Assembly (NCBI RefSeq): GCF_000203975.2
Contig: NZ_AFCF02000008.1
Location: 124,001-188,000, forward strand
Length of the DNA: 64,000 nucleotides
DNA from: Leisingera sp. ANG1
Lineage (GTDB): Bacteria; Pseudomonadota; Alphaproteobacteria; Rhodobacterales; Rhodobacteraceae
Direction: 5' to 3'
The position numbers and the translations under genes are program-made. How positions within the stretch are numbered: the first letter of the stretch is position 1; each line of letters begins with the position of its first letter. Positions 1 to 9,186 of this stretch are shown here, one piece after another. Under the pieces are notes generated by a model. The model saw nothing but the letters and a program-made list of their open reading frames with translations. It ran no database searches and was not told the DNA's origin.

Positions 1-2
1 CG

Positions 3-314
3 CTGGATCCGCAGAACCTGGAAGCACAGATGTTCGGCGGCATGGCCTATGGGCTGTCAGCTGCCATGTTCGGCGAGATCACCTTCGCCGAAGGTGCGGC
101 GGAACAAGGGAACTTCCCCGACTACGACGCCATCCGCATGCACACGATGCCTGAAGTGGAGGTGCGTATTCTGGAAGAGCAATCGCATATCAGCGGCGCA
201 GGCGAGCCCGGCACCCCGCCAGCGGCTCCGGCGCTGGCCAATGCGCTCTTTGACCTCACCGGCAAACGCGCCCGGCGGCTGCCGCTGATGCATGACTTCG
301 ATCTGCTGATCTGA
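3..314 (+). CDS. Molybdopterin-binding oxidoreductase (isoquinoline 1-oxidoreductase beta / xanthine dehydrogenase family), C-terminal fragment
   Basis: Only the last 103 codons lie in the window; the reading frame is open from base 3 and the true start is upstream. The fragment holds the C-terminal motif region typical of large molybdenum-hydroxylase subunits: [17 protein letters not shown], then the [18 protein letters not shown] stretch, in which the conserved Glu after GAGE is the usual catalytic glutamate of this family. Such subunits bind the molybdopterin cofactor and work with a 2Fe-2S subunit to hydroxylate N-heterocycles or oxidise aldehydes. The substrate cannot be told from this piece. 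It ends with an acidic-hydrophobic tail before TGA. Family call is good; the exact subfamily (IorB versus other CoxL-like) is inference. Confidence 0.8.
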   Translation: MDPQNLEAQMFGGMAYGLSAAMFGEITFAEGAAEQGNFPDYDAIRMHTMPEVEVRILEEQSHISGAGEPGTPPAAPALANALFDLTGKRARRLPLMHDFDLLI

Positions 315-354
315 CACCTGCGCGGCCTGCCCTGCCGGGGCGGGCCGCAAATTC

Positions 355-870
355 TCAGGCGAGCGGTTTCACCATGCGGTAGTTGTGGAGCGTCACACCG
401 CGGCGCTCCACCTCACGCGGCCGTTCAACGGCAAACCCCTGCCGCTCAAAGAACCCGCGCGCGGCCTCGCTGGCATTCACGTATAACTGCACCAGCCCTT
501 GCCTTTGCGCTGCGGCCTCCAACTGCCCGTACAAGGCTGCTGCAACGCCCTGCCCCGCAGCCCGCGGATGGCAGAACAGCATGTCGATATGGCCGTCTGC
601 CTCCAGGTCGATGAAGGCCGCAGCAACATCCGCCTTGTCCGCGGCCACCCACAGCTTGCGGCCATCGCAAACCCGCTGCCGGAACAGATCCGGCGGCGGG
701 GCCTCCGGACACCAGGCGGCAATCTGCTCCGGAGTATAATGGCGGCTGGCAAGGCCATGCACCGCTGAATGGAATACATCCGCCAGCGCGGCTGCATCTT
801 CAGCCCTGCCGCGCCTGACAGTGAACGCCCGCAGCCCCGAGGCAGCGCCGCCTGCACCTTCTTGTGTCAT
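355..870 (-). CDS. GNAT-family N-acetyltransferase
   Basis: A 171-residue protein with the GNAT fold: an N-terminal [20 protein letters not shown] segment (beta1-alpha1), a central strand with [18 protein letters not shown] (acetyl-CoA pyrophosphate-binding loop, R/Q-x-x-G-x-G/A type, about residues 100-115), and a C-terminal [10 protein letters not shown] element. It transfers an acetyl group from acetyl-CoA to an unknown amine or amino acid. The start is 9 nt after the stop of the upstream glutamine-amidotransferase gene on the same strand, so the two are probably co-transcribed. With the XRE-cupin gene they form a three-gene unit. Substrate unknown; polyamine or amino-acid acetylation is a guess from context. 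Confidence 0.85.
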   Translation of the reverse strand: MTQEGAGGAASGLRAFTVRRGRAEDAAALADVFHSAVHGLASRHYTPEQIAAWCPEAPPPDLFRQRVCDGRKLWVAADKADVAAAFIDLEADGHIDMLFCHPRAAGQGVAAALYGQLEAAAQRQGLVQLYVNASEAARGFFERQGFAVERPREVERRGVTLHNYRMVKPLA

Positions 871-879
871 GAAAGAACC

Positions 880-1659
880 CTATGCCGTCTTCTGAAGACC
901 AGCCTGCGGGCCGCCCGCGGCCCAGGCTTGCACTGCAGCGCCAAAGGCTTCGAACAGCGGCCGCGAAACCGGGTCCGCCGCCGCCTCCCACTCCGGATGC
1001 CATTGCACCGACAGGGTGAACCCCGGCGCGTCCTTGATATAGACCGCCTCCGGCGTGCCATCAGGCGCGTGGCCGTCGATGACAACCCGCGCGCCGGGAC
1101 GCTTGATGCCCTGACCGTGCAGGGTGTTGGTCATCACTTCCTCCGCGCCGAACAGGCGGTGAAACACCCCGCCAGAGCTGAATTTGACCGTGTGGCGCAG
1201 GGCGAATTTCTCCTCCAGCGTGCCGTCCGGCGGCATCCGGTGATTCATCCGCCCCGGCAGGTCGCGGATTTCCGGGTGCAGGGTGCCGCCCATCGCCACG
1301 TTCACCTCCTGGAAACCGCGGCAGATGCCCAGAAACGGCTGGCCGCGCTCCACGCAGGCACGCACCAGCGGCAGCGTGATCGCGTCGCGTGCCCGGTCAA
1401 AGGCACCATGCGCCTCCGTCTCGGCCTCGCCATATTCATTGGGATGCACGTTGGGCCGCCCGCCAGTCAGCAGGAAGCCGTCGAAGGTATCCAGCAGTTC
1501 CGCCACCGTCACGAACCGCGGATCCGAGGGGATCATCAGCGGCATGCAGCCCGCCACCTCGGCGATTGCCTCGGAATTCATCGTCCCGCCCGCGTGCACG
1601 GGATACTGATCGTTCAGCAGATAGGAATTGCCGATGATGCCTACTTTGGGTCGCGCCAT
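880..1659 (-). CDS. PuuD-like gamma-glutamyl-gamma-aminobutyrate hydrolase (class I glutamine amidotransferase, peptidase C26)
   Basis: A 259-residue class I amidotransferase-like hydrolase. The catalytic triad is visible: Cys113 in PFLGICRGFQE, and His221/Glu223 in SVQWHPEWE. The N-terminus KVGIIGNSYL and the LLTGGRPNVHP loop fit the PuuD/peptidase C26 family, which cleaves gamma-glutamyl-GABA to glutamate and GABA in putrescine breakdown. No other puu genes (puuA, puuB, puuC) are in the window, so the substrate is uncertain. The neighbouring XRE-cupin regulator has the same architecture as PuuR, which supports a polyamine or gamma-glutamyl-compound role. Cytosolic, no signal peptide. Confidence 0.85.
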   Translation of the reverse strand: MARPKVGIIGNSYLLNDQYPVHAGGTMNSEAIAEVAGCMPLMIPSDPRFVTVAELLDTFDGFLLTGGRPNVHPNEYGEAETEAHGAFDRARDAITLPLVRACVERGQPFLGICRGFQEVNVAMGGTLHPEIRDLPGRMNHRMPPDGTLEEKFALRHTVKFSSGGVFHRLFGAEEVMTNTLHGQGIKRPGARVVIDGHAPDGTPEAVYIKDAPGFTLSVQWHPEWEAAADPVSRPLFEAFGAAVQAWAAGGPQAGLQKTA

Positions 1660-1767
1660 GATCTGCCTGTAAATCCTTGTCCTTTAGAAAAACCTAGCTC
1701 TGCCACTGCCCGGGTTCAACAGTTCCTGCGGCGCAACAGATTGTTCACATGCGCACACGCCTCCGCC

Positions 1768-2388
1768 TCAGCTGCCCTCCTTGCCTGCCGCATTGCCGCC
1801 GGACACGACGGTGATCACCTTGCATCTCTGGCCGCCTGCAGCCCGGTAGCTGTGTTCGAAACCCGCATCGAAATAGACCGAGTCGCCCTTCTGCAGCACT
1901 TCGGTTTTGCCATGAATGGACAGTTGCAGGCTGCCCTCGATGACATAGAGCATCTCCGCGCCCTCGTGGCTGTGCGGCTTGCTTTGCACCGCCGTTGCCG
2001 GGAACTCCGCCAGATAGGCCTGAAACCGGCTTTTTGAGACCGGGAAATCCAGGCTTTCAAACAGGTAGGACACCGGCCCGTCGGTCTTGTCCCCCAGTTT
2101 CAGGCGGTCGCGCGCCCGCACCACCTCAAACACCGGTTCTTCCTCGCCGGGTCCAAAGAAATGATCCAGCCCGACGCCAAACACCAAGGCGATGCGCAGC
2201 AGCGTTGCCAGTGTCGGAAACACCTGCCCGCGCTCGATCCGCGACAGCATGGCCGCGGACAGGCCGGTATGTTCCCCCAATTGGGCCAGCCCCATGTCCT
2301 TAGCAAGGCGCAGGGTCCGTACTTTCGGACCGATTCGATAGGCCTCCAGCCCGTCCTGCAGGGTGTCTGACAGCGCTGTCCGGTTCAC
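1768..2388 (-). CDS. XRE-family transcriptional regulator with C-terminal cupin domain (PuuR-like)
   Basis: Two-domain regulator of 206 residues. An N-terminal XRE helix-turn-helix (about 15-70) contains RLAKDMGLAQLGEHTGLSAA followed by MLSRIERGQVFPTLATLLRI; a C-terminal cupin (about 105-200) contains KPHSHEGAEMLYVIEGSL. I place the start at a GTG (2388) because GGAGG lies 7 nt upstream; the frame is open a further 51 codons but that stretch is AT-rich and unlike protein. This architecture is that of PuuR and other small-ligand-responsive regulators. It is the first gene of a leftward unit with the PuuD-like and GNAT genes and is divergent from the fasciclin gene, with palindromic sites in the shared promoter. 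Confidence 0.88.
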   Translation of the reverse strand: MNRTALSDTLQDGLEAYRIGPKVRTLRLAKDMGLAQLGEHTGLSAAMLSRIERGQVFPTLATLLRIALVFGVGLDHFFGPGEEEPVFEVVRARDRLKLGDKTDGPVSYLFESLDFPVSKSRFQAYLAEFPATAVQSKPHSHEGAEMLYVIEGSLQLSIHGKTEVLQKGDSVYFDAGFEHSYRAAGGQRCKVITVVSGGNAAGKEGS

Positions 2389-2431
2389 GGTTTCACCTCC
2401 AGAGCAAACTTGCGCTCTTGATTTTAACATC

Positions 2432-2485
2432 ATGCAAAAATCATGCACATCACACAAATGTGCACTGTATGCAAAATTCTTGCAT
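2432..2485. promoter_or_regulatory. Candidate operator: ATGCAA-N5-TTGCAT palindrome plus TGCA-N7-TGCA half-sites
   Basis: The AT-rich space between the XRE-cupin gene and the fasciclin gene holds a 17-bp inverted repeat, ATGCAAAATTCTTGCAT (2469-2485), and a related TGCA-N7-TGCA element (2433-2447) about 36 bp away. A palindrome beside a divergent regulator gene is the usual layout of an autoregulatory operator. Binding by the XRE-cupin protein is inference. Confidence 0.5.
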
Positions 2486-2546
2486 GAAATGCTGCAATCA
2501 CCAAGGGGCTTTCCGCTCCTGCCAGTGACAGAAAGGATCATCCGAG

Positions 2547-3026
2547 ATGTTTAACCGCCCTTCCCTGACAGCTCTCGCAATCGCCATCGGCCTGGCCCTG
2601 CCTGCCGCCGCGCCTGCCGCATCCAAGGACATTGTCGACACTGCAGTTGAAGCCGGCAGCTTTGAAACCCTGGCCGCCGCGCTGACCGCCGCGGACCTGG
2701 TGGGCACGCTCAAGGGCGACGGGCCTTTCACGGTGTTCGCCCCGACTGATGAAGCCTTTGCCGCCCTGCCCGAAGGCACGGTCGAAAACCTGCTCAAGCC
2801 GGAAAACCGCGAGCAGCTGACCCAGATCCTCACCTACCACGTGGTGCCGGGCAAGGTGATGTCGTCGGATCTGAGCGATGGAATGAAAGCGGAAACCGTG
2901 ATGGGCAAGGAAATCACGGTGTCCCTGAACGGCGGCGTCAAGATCAATGACGCCTCGGTCACCACCGCGGATATCGAAACCGCAAACGGCGTCATCCATG
3001 TGATCGACACCGTAATCCTGCCCTAA
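2547..3026 (+). CDS. Secreted fasciclin (FAS1) domain protein
   Basis: A 159-residue protein with an N-terminal signal peptide (about 1-25, a hydrophobic run ending in APAAS) followed by a single FAS1 domain. The hallmark H1 and H2 boxes are visible: [17 protein letters not shown] (about residues 58-74) and the YHVVPGKV segment (about 98-105); the C-terminal [12 protein letters not shown] is the typical last strand. FAS1 proteins are exported adhesion or stress-related proteins; bacterial ones are often periplasmic or extracellular. AAAGGA sits upstream of the ATG. It is divergent from the XRE-cupin unit and followed by a strong terminator. Confidence 0.92.
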   Translation: MFNRPSLTALAIAIGLALPAAAPAASKDIVDTAVEAGSFETLAAALTAADLVGTLKGDGPFTVFAPTDEAFAALPEGTVENLLKPENREQLTQILTYHVVPGKVMSSDLSDGMKAETVMGKEITVSLNGGVKINDASVTTADIETANGVIHVIDTVILP

Positions 3027-3082
3027 TAGCGGCCTTCCCCTCCTGCCCTTAGTTTAGGGCAGTAAGACCGCTTGCAGAGCAT

Positions 3083-3115
3083 CCCCTCCCGTCCCTGCGG
3101 GAGGGGCACTTTTTC
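3083..3115 (+). terminator. Rho-independent terminator after the fasciclin gene
   Basis: Nine-pair stem CCCCTCCCG / CGGGAGGGG (3083-3091 and 3098-3106) with a 6-nt loop, then CAC and TTTTT. It overlaps the end of the convergent glcG-like gene. Confidence 0.85.
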
Positions 3116-3542
3116 AGATTTCGCCCTTGAGGCCCGCAGCTTCGATGCCCGCCATAGCCGCAATGGCGTCGTTGTCCGAGGTATCGCCGGTCACGCCGAC
3201 CGCTCCGATCACTGCGCCATCGGCACCGCGCACCAGCACACCGCCGGGCACCGGCACCACCTGGCCGCCGTAAACGCCGTTCACCGCTGCCATAAAATAG
3301 GACTGCGCCTCTGCCCGCGCCATCTGGGCGCTGCCGGCCATTCCCAGCATCACCGAGCCATAGGCCTTACCGTGGGCAATTGGGAAGCGGCCCGGCGCGG
3401 CGCCGTCTTCACGCTCAAATGCCTGCACATGGCCGCCGGCGTCCAGCACCACTACCGACAGCGGTTTCAGGTTCAGCTCATGCCCCTTCTCCAGCGCCAC
3501 GCGGATGATAGTGCGCGCCTGCTCCAGTGAAATCCCAGCCAT
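3114..3542 (-). CDS. glcG: GlcG/HbpS-family heme-binding-like protein
   Basis: A 142-residue single-domain protein of the GlcG/HbpS (DUF336) family. Typical elements are VVVLDAGGHVQAFERED (about 30-46), AHGKAYGSV, and the glycine-rich VPVPGGVLVRGADGAVIGAVGVTGDTS end. HbpS members bind heme; GlcG sits in the glycolate (glc) locus of E. coli next to glcB and its biochemical role is not settled. Here too the gene follows malate synthase G on the same strand, which supports the GlcG name. GGAGG sits 8 nt before the ATG. A terminator lies between glcB and this gene, so it may have its own promoter. Confidence 0.8.
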   Translation of the reverse strand: MAGISLEQARTIIRVALEKGHELNLKPLSVVVLDAGGHVQAFEREDGAAPGRFPIAHGKAYGSVMLGMAGSAQMARAEAQSYFMAAVNGVYGGQVVPVPGGVLVRGADGAVIGAVGVTGDTSDNDAIAAMAGIEAAGLKGEI

Positions 3543-3576
3543 CAGTTCAGCCTCCTCTCCTGACGTTACGGAACAG

Positions 3577-3602
3577 AAAAGGAGGCCAAAAGGCCCCCTT
3601 TG
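3577..3602 (-). terminator. Terminator downstream of glcB
   Basis: On the minus strand, a stem made by AAAGG(x)GGCC against GGCC(x)CCTTT with one mismatch and a short loop, followed by TTTTC. It lies about 50 nt after the glcB stop and before the glcG-like gene. Confidence 0.65.
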
Positions 3603-3651
3603 ACTACCCCTTTTTGCAGGGAAACTGTTTCATCCGGTCAGTTTGCCGCGG

Positions 3652-5799
3652 TCAGGCCGCGGCTTCCTGGGCCTTCAACTCCAGCCGCCGGGCGTGCAGC
3701 ACCGGCTCGGTGTAGCCGGAAGGCTGCACCCGCCCCTTGAAGACCAGATCGCAGGCCGCCTTGAATGCGATGGTGTCATAGCCCGGTGCCATCGCGCGGT
3801 AGGTATTGTCGCCGCGGTTCTGCTCGTCCACCACTTTGGCCATCTTGCGCAAAGAGCCCATCACCTCCTCTTCCGAGACGACGCCATGGTGCAGCCAATT
3901 GGCGATGTGCTGCGCCGAAATCCGGCAGGTGGCGCGGTCCTCCATCAGGCCGACGTCATTGATGTCCGGCACCTTGGAGCAGCCGACGCCCTGGTCCACC
4001 CAGCGCACCACATAGCCCAGGATGCCTTGCGCGTTGTTGTCCACCTCACGGGCGATCTGGCGCGGGGTCCATTTGCGGTAGGTGGCCAGCGGGATTTCCA
4101 GGATACCGTCCACATGGGCGCGGCGGCCGCCCTCTTTCAGCTTGGCCTGCACCGCCAGCACATCCACCTTGTGGTAATGCAGCGCGTGAAGTGTGGCGGC
4201 AGTCGGGCTCGGCACCCAGGCGCAATTGGCGCCGGATTTCGGATGCTCGATCTTCTGCTCCAGCATCGCCGCCATCATGTCGGGCATCGCCCACATGCCC
4301 TTGCCGATCTGCGCCTTGCCGGACAACCCGCATTCCAGGCCAATGTCGACGTTCAGGTTCTCATAGGCGCCGATCCAGCCCTTGCGCTTGATGAAATCCT
4401 TGCGGCTGAACGGCCCCGCCTCCATCGAGGTGTGGATCTCGTCACCGGTGCGGTCGAGGAAGCCGGTGTTGATGAAGGCCACCCGGTGCTTGGCGGCACG
4501 GATGCATTCCTTGAGGTTCACCGAGGTGCGGCGCTCCTCATCCATGATGCCGATTTTCACGGTGTGGCGCGGCAGGCCCAGGATATCCTCGACCTTGCCG
4601 AAGATGCGGTCAGTGAACGCCACTTCCTCCGGCCCGTGCATCTTGGGTTTCACCACATAGACAGAGCCATGGGCAGAGTTGCCGCCCTCGCGCTTCAGGT
4701 CGTGTTTGGCGATCATCACGGTGATCAGCGCGTCCAGCAGGCCCTCGTATGCCTCGTTTCCGTCCTGATCCAGCACCGCCGGGTTGGTCATCAGGTGGCC
4801 GACATTACGCACCCACAACAGGGCGCGGCCCTTGACGGACATGGCGGATCCGTCCGGTGCGGTATAGCCGAAGTCCGGGTTCAGGCGGCGGGTGATGGTC
4901 TTGCCGCCCTTCTCCAGTTCCGCCTCCAGATCGCCCTTCATCAGGCCCAGCCAGTTGGAATAGGCCTGCACCTTGTCCTCGGCATCGACGCAGGCGACCG
5001 AATCCTCGCAGTCCATGATCGCCGACATCGCGCTTTCCAGCCGCACATCGGCCAGACCGGCCTGATCGCGGGCGCCGATGGCGTGGGCGCGGTCGAACAC
5101 CAGCTCCACATGCAAGCCATTGTTGCGCAGCAGCACGGCTTCGGGCGCCTTGGGGTTGCCGCGGTAGCCTGCAAATTTCTCCGGCTGCGCCAGCGGCAGG
5201 TCGTCGATCAGCAGCTGGCCGTCCTGCACGTGATAGCGGCGCACGTCGGCGTGGCTGGCGCCATTGATCGGGAAGGCCTCGTCCAGAAACACCCGCGCCC
5301 GCGCCACAACCCGCGCGCCGCGGCCCTTGTCATAGCCGCCCTTGGGGGCCGGAGTGCCCATCGCGTCAGTGCCATAGAACCCGTCATACAGGCTGCCCCA
5401 GCGCGCATTGGCCGCGTTCAGCGCATAACGCGCGTTGGTGATCGGCACCACCAGCTGCGGCCCCGGCACCTTGGCAATCTCCGGGTCCACGTTCTGGGTT
5501 TCGATCTCAAAATCGCCACCCTCCGGCAGCAGGTAGCCGATCTCTGTCAGAAACGCCTTGTAGGCCTCGTGGTCATGCGGCTTGTCGCGGTTGGCGATAT
5601 GCCAGGCGTCGATTTTGGCCTGGATGTCCTCGCGCTTGGCCAGCAGCGCCCGGTTTTCCGGGCCGAAGGCGTTCACCAGCTCCGCCAGGCCTTTCCAGAA
5701 CGCCTCGGCCTCGATCCCGGTGCCCGGCAGCGCCTGCTTCTCGATGAACTCCGCCAGCTCCGGCGCAACCTGAATTCCCTGTTTTTCGACCCGGTTCAT
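3652..5799 (-). CDS. glcB: Malate synthase G
   Basis: Condenses glyoxylate with acetyl-CoA to give malate, the second step of the glyoxylate bypass. The 715-residue length matches the monomeric G isoform (about 720). Recognisable blocks are LTWLRVGG-unrelated family segments [35 protein letters not shown] (acidic Mg-binding region), [19 protein letters not shown], and [17 protein letters not shown], then [23 protein letters not shown] set the start at ATG 5799 because AAGGAG stands 6 nt upstream; the open frame extends 131 codons further but without such a site. The upstream region, shared with the divergent pepN, carries a palindrome that may be an operator. A GlcG-like gene follows. Confidence 0.96.
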   Translation of the reverse strand: MNRVEKQGIQVAPELAEFIEKQALPGTGIEAEAFWKGLAELVNAFGPENRALLAKREDIQAKIDAWHIANRDKPHDHEAYKAFLTEIGYLLPEGGDFEIETQNVDPEIAKVPGPQLVVPITNARYALNAANARWGSLYDGFYGTDAMGTPAPKGGYDKGRGARVVARARVFLDEAFPINGASHADVRRYHVQDGQLLIDDLPLAQPEKFAGYRGNPKAPEAVLLRNNGLHVELVFDRAHAIGARDQAGLADVRLESAMSAIMDCEDSVACVDAEDKVQAYSNWLGLMKGDLEAELEKGGKTITRRLNPDFGYTAPDGSAMSVKGRALLWVRNVGHLMTNPAVLDQDGNEAYEGLLDALITVMIAKHDLKREGGNSAHGSVYVVKPKMHGPEEVAFTDRIFGKVEDILGLPRHTVKIGIMDEERRTSVNLKECIRAAKHRVAFINTGFLDRTGDEIHTSMEAGPFSRKDFIKRKGWIGAYENLNVDIGLECGLSGKAQIGKGMWAMPDMMAAMLEQKIEHPKSGANCAWVPSPTAATLHALHYHKVDVLAVQAKLKEGGRRAHVDGILEIPLATYRKWTPRQIAREVDNNAQGILGYVVRWVDQGVGCSKVPDINDVGLMEDRATCRISAQHIANWLHHGVVSEEEVMGSLRKMAKVVDEQNRGDNTYRAMAPGYDTIAFKAACDLVFKGRVQPSGYTEPVLHARRLELKAQEAAA

Positions 5800-5900
5800 G
5801 CTCTGCTCCTTCCGGCGGTACACCACTGTATGCTGACACCTGTCTAGGATAGAGGTTTCCGATCGGCAACAAAACAGGCGCCTTGTGAAACCGAACTCAA

Positions 5901-5919
5901 TTTCTTGATTTTCAAGAAA
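5901..5919. promoter_or_regulatory. Perfect 7-5-7 palindrome between glcB and pepN
   Basis: TTTCTTGATTTTCAAGAAA is a perfect inverted repeat with 7-nt arms and a 5-nt centre, in the divergent promoter region about 100 nt before either gene. It has the form of a dimeric-regulator operator. Which regulator binds is unknown. Confidence 0.5.
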
Positions 5920-6021
5920 GTGCTGCGGATTTTCCGGAAGCCGCATTTCAACCGCCAATCCGCTTGCAGTCCCGCCCCTATCCTCTACACCTGAAAAGAA
6001 GCAGTGCAGAGGAGAGCGAGA

Positions 6022-8574
6022 ATGGCCAAAGACACGCCCCAGACCTTCTACCTGAAAGACTACACGCCCTTTGGGTTTGACGTCGAAAGCGTTCACCTGA
6101 CCTTCCGCCTGGCGCCGGAAACCACCCGCGTCCTGAGCAAAATACGCTTTGCCCCGAAACCGGACGCGGCAAACAAGACCTTCTTCCTGCACGGCGAGGA
6201 TTTGCAGCTGATCTCGGCCAAAATCGACGGCCAGGCGGTGACCCCGGAACTGGTCGAGGGCGGCCTGAAATGCGATGTGCCCAGCGCCCCCTTCACCTGG
6301 GAAGCCGAGGTGGAGATCAACCCAGCCGGCAATACCGCGCTGGAAGGGCTTTACATGTCCAATCGCATGTATTGCACCCAGTGCGAGGCCGAGGGCTTCC
6401 GCAAGATCACCTATTACCCCGACCGCCCCGACGTGATGTCCACCTTCACCGTGCGGATTGAGGGCGACGAGCCGGTGATGCTGTCAAACGGCAATCCCAT
6501 GGGCCAGGGCGAAGGCTGGGCCGAATGGCACGACCCCTGGCCGAAACCGGCTTATCTGTTTGCGCTGGTGGCCGGCGATCTGGTGAACCATCCCGGCAGC
6601 TTCACTACCAAATCCGGCAAGGAGGTGGAGCTGAACATCTGGGTCCGCCCCGGCGACGAAGGCAAATGCGCCTTTGGCATGGAGGCGCTGAAGAAGTCGA
6701 TGAAATGGGACGAGGACGTCTACGGCCTGGAATACGACCTGGAGCTGTTCAACATCGTCGCCGTCGACGACTTCAACATGGGCGCGATGGAGAATAAAGG
6801 GCTGAACATCTTCAACTCCTCCTGCGTTCTCGCGTCGCCCGAAACCTCCACGGATGCCAATTTCGAACGCATCGAGGCGATCATCGCCCATGAGTATTTC
6901 CACAACTGGACCGGCAACCGCATCACCTGCCGTGACTGGTTCCAGCTGTGCCTGAAGGAGGGCCTGACCGTCTTCCGCGACGCCCAGTTCACTGCCGACA
7001 TGCGCTCTGAGCCGGTGAAACGGATCGACGACGTGATTACGCTCCGCGCCCGCCAGTTCCCCGAGGACAACGGCCCGCTGGCCCATCCGCCGCGCCCCGA
7101 AGCCTTCCAGGAAATCAACAACTTCTACACTGCCACCGTCTATGAAAAGGGCGCCGAGGTGATTGGCATGCTGAAGCGGCTGGTGGGCGATGACAACTAC
7201 TACAAGGCTCTGAAGCTCTATTTCGAGCGCCACGACGGCCAAGCCTGCACCATCGAGGACTGGCTGAAAGTGTTCGAGGATGCCACCGGGCGCGACCTCA
7301 GCCAGTTCAAACTGTGGTACAGCCAGGCGGGCACTCCGCGGGTCAAGGTCACGGAAGACTACGCCGACGGCACCTATACCCTGACGTTTGAGCAATCGAC
7401 GCCGCCGACGCCGGGCCAGCCCGACAAGGCGCCGCGGGTCATTCCGGTGGCGGTGGGCCTGTTGTCGCCCAACGGCGACGAAATCCGCGCAACTGAGGTG
7501 CTGGAAGTGACCGAAGCCAAGCAAAGCTTCACCTTCGGCGGCCTCGCCTCCAAGCCGGTTCCTTCTATCCTGCGTGAATTCTCCGCCCCGGTGATCCTGG
7601 AGCGCGAGACCACCAACGCCGAACGCGCCTTTTTGCTGGCCCACGACACCGACCCGTTCAACCGCTGGGAGGCCGGCAATGCGCTGGCCAAAGAAACCCG
7701 CGTGGCGATGGTGCTGGACGGGGCCGCGCCCGATGCCGCCTATCTCGACGCGCTGGAAAAACTGGTGCGCGACGACGATCAGGATCCGGCGTTCCGCGCC
7801 CTGGTGCTGTCACCGCCCAGCCAGGCCGACATCGCCCAAACCCTGCATGAGCGCGGCTATACCCCCGATCCGCAGAAGATCTACGACGCCGCAGAGACCT
7901 TCGCCCAGACCCTGGCGCAGCAATTGGAAACCAGCCTGCCCCGGCTCTATGCAGCCACCACCGTCGAAGGCCCCTATTCCCCGGATGCCGAAAGCTCCGG
8001 CAAACGCGCCCTGAATGGCCGCATCCTGTCGCTGCTGACCCGGCTCGACGGCGGCGAACAGGCCGCGCGCCAGTATGCCTCTGCCGACAACATGACCCAG
8101 CAGTCTGCCGCGCTGGCTGCCCTGATGAAGGCGGAGAACGGCGAAACGCAAAGCCAGGCGTTCTTTGATCAATGGCAGGACGACCGGCTGGTGATGGACA
8201 AGTGGTTTGCCCTGCAGATCGCCTGCGCCGCGCCGGAGAAGACAGCTGCAACCGCTGCGGCGCTTACCAAACACCCGCTGTTCGACATGAAGAACCCAAA
8301 CCGCTTCCGTGCAGTGATGGGGGCGCTGGCCGGCAATCACGCGGGCTTCCACCATTCCAGCGGCGAGGGTTATCAGTTGCTGGCCGACAACCTGATCGCG
8401 CTGGACAGGCTGAACCCGCAGACCACTGCCCGCATGTGCGCCGCCTTCCAGACCTGGAAGCGCTATGATGCAGGGCGCCAGTCGATGATCCGCGCCCAGC
8501 TGACACGTATTGCGGATACAGAAGGCCTCAGCCGTGACACCAATGAAATGGTGACCCGTATCCTGGATGCCTGA
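6022..8574 (+). CDS. pepN: Aminopeptidase N (M1 family zinc metallopeptidase)
   Basis: An 850-residue M1 aminopeptidase that removes N-terminal residues from peptides in the cytosol. The exopeptidase motif GAMEN is at about 254-258 and the zinc site HEYFHNWTG at 290-298, with the second zinc-ligand Glu in [10 protein letters not shown] about residue 313. The C-terminal region has the extended helical domain of the E. coli PepN type, and total length is close to that protein (870). I use ATG 6022, which has GGAG 7 nt upstream, rather than an in-frame GTG at 6004. The stop overlaps the start of the next small membrane protein gene by 8 nt. Confidence 0.96.
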   Translation: MAKDTPQTFYLKDYTPFGFDVESVHLTFRLAPETTRVLSKIRFAPKPDAANKTFFLHGEDLQLISAKIDGQAVTPELVEGGLKCDVPSAPFTWEAEVEINPAGNTALEGLYMSNRMYCTQCEAEGFRKITYYPDRPDVMSTFTVRIEGDEPVMLSNGNPMGQGEGWAEWHDPWPKPAYLFALVAGDLVNHPGSFTTKSGKEVELNIWVRPGDEGKCAFGMEALKKSMKWDEDVYGLEYDLELFNIVAVDDFNMGAMENKGLNIFNSSCVLASPETSTDANFERIEAIIAHEYFHNWTGNRITCRDWFQLCLKEGLTVFRDAQFTADMRSEPVKRIDDVITLRARQFPEDNGPLAHPPRPEAFQEINNFYTATVYEKGAEVIGMLKRLVGDDNYYKALKLYFERHDGQACTIEDWLKVFEDATGRDLSQFKLWYSQAGTPRVKVTEDYADGTYTLTFEQSTPPTPGQPDKAPRVIPVAVGLLSPNGDEIRATEVLEVTEAKQSFTFGGLASKPVPSILREFSAPVILERETTNAERAFLLAHDTDPFNRWEAGNALAKETRVAMVLDGAAPDAAYLDALEKLVRDDDQDPAFRALVLSPPSQADIAQTLHERGYTPDPQKIYDAAETFAQTLAQQLETSLPRLYAATTVEGPYSPDAESSGKRALNGRILSLLTRLDGGEQAARQYASADNMTQQSAALAALMKAENGETQSQAFFDQWQDDRLVMDKWFALQIACAAPEKTAATAAALTKHPLFDMKNPNRFRAVMGALAGNHAGFHHSSGEGYQLLADNLIALDRLNPQTTARMCAAFQTWKRYDAGRQSMIRAQLTRIADTEGLSRDTNEMVTRILDA

Positions 8575-9025
8575 AACGCCTGTCACACCAGTCCCGGCGG
8601 AGGACTATAGCTTCTCCCGCCGGGGCCGCTCCCGGGCGGCCATTATTGCAACGGGCGGCTGGCTGGCTGCCCTTCTGGTGCTGTGGCAGGTGCTGGACGC
8701 CGCCCTGTGGCTGGTGATCCTTCTGGCACTTCCCGTTCTGCCTGCCATTGCGGACCTGATCCGCAACCCGCTGTCCGGGCTGAATATTTCCCAAGACCGG
8801 ATTGAGTGGTTCACCGGCAAGCTGACCGGACAGGCGCAGCTGGATGAGATAGACCACGTGCGGTTCGACACCCGCTGGGACTTCTCGGTGCGCGCGACGC
8901 TGGTCCTGCGCAGCGGCAAACGAATCCGTCTGCCGCAAGAGGCCACCCCGCCGCACGCCGATGCCGATGCGGAATTTCAGAAGCGCGGCATCCGCACGGA
9001 ACGCCACCATTTCACTGCGTTCTGA
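8567..9025 (+). CDS. Small membrane protein of unknown function
   Basis: A 152-residue protein with two adjacent hydrophobic segments (about residues 24-40 and 44-63: AAIIATGGWLAALLVLWQVL and ALWLVILLALPVLPAI) followed by a soluble C-terminal half that resembles a short beta-rich PH-like domain (ISQDRIEWFTGKL ... RFDTRWDFSVRATLVLRSGKRIRLP). The start overlaps the pepN stop (ATGCCTGA), so it is translationally coupled to pepN. No catalytic motif is seen. I do not recognise the family with certainty; a membrane-anchored PH-like protein is the best description. Confidence 0.75.
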   Translation: MPETPVTPVPAEDYSFSRRGRSRAAIIATGGWLAALLVLWQVLDAALWLVILLALPVLPAIADLIRNPLSGLNISQDRIEWFTGKLTGQAQLDEIDHVRFDTRWDFSVRATLVLRSGKRIRLPQEATPPHADADAEFQKRGIRTERHHFTAF

Positions 9026-9186
9026 AAGCCCTCCGTCAATCGCGCGGCAAAACCATTTTGGATTTTAAACAGCCTTGCGCGGTTAACCGCCCAAGCGCAT
9101 TAACTTCCTCAGTGCCGCCATCTTTGCGCCCCATTGCCTGACGAAACTGTGAACAACGATAAGCTGCCACGTATCAGGAAGCACAA

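Noticed and set aside
769-2037. Plus-strand open frame over the PuuD-like gene
   Set aside because: Antisense to a protein with a clear catalytic triad.
3643-5847. Antisense open frame over glcB (734 codons)
   Set aside because: Shadow of malate synthase, compositionally biased, no motif.
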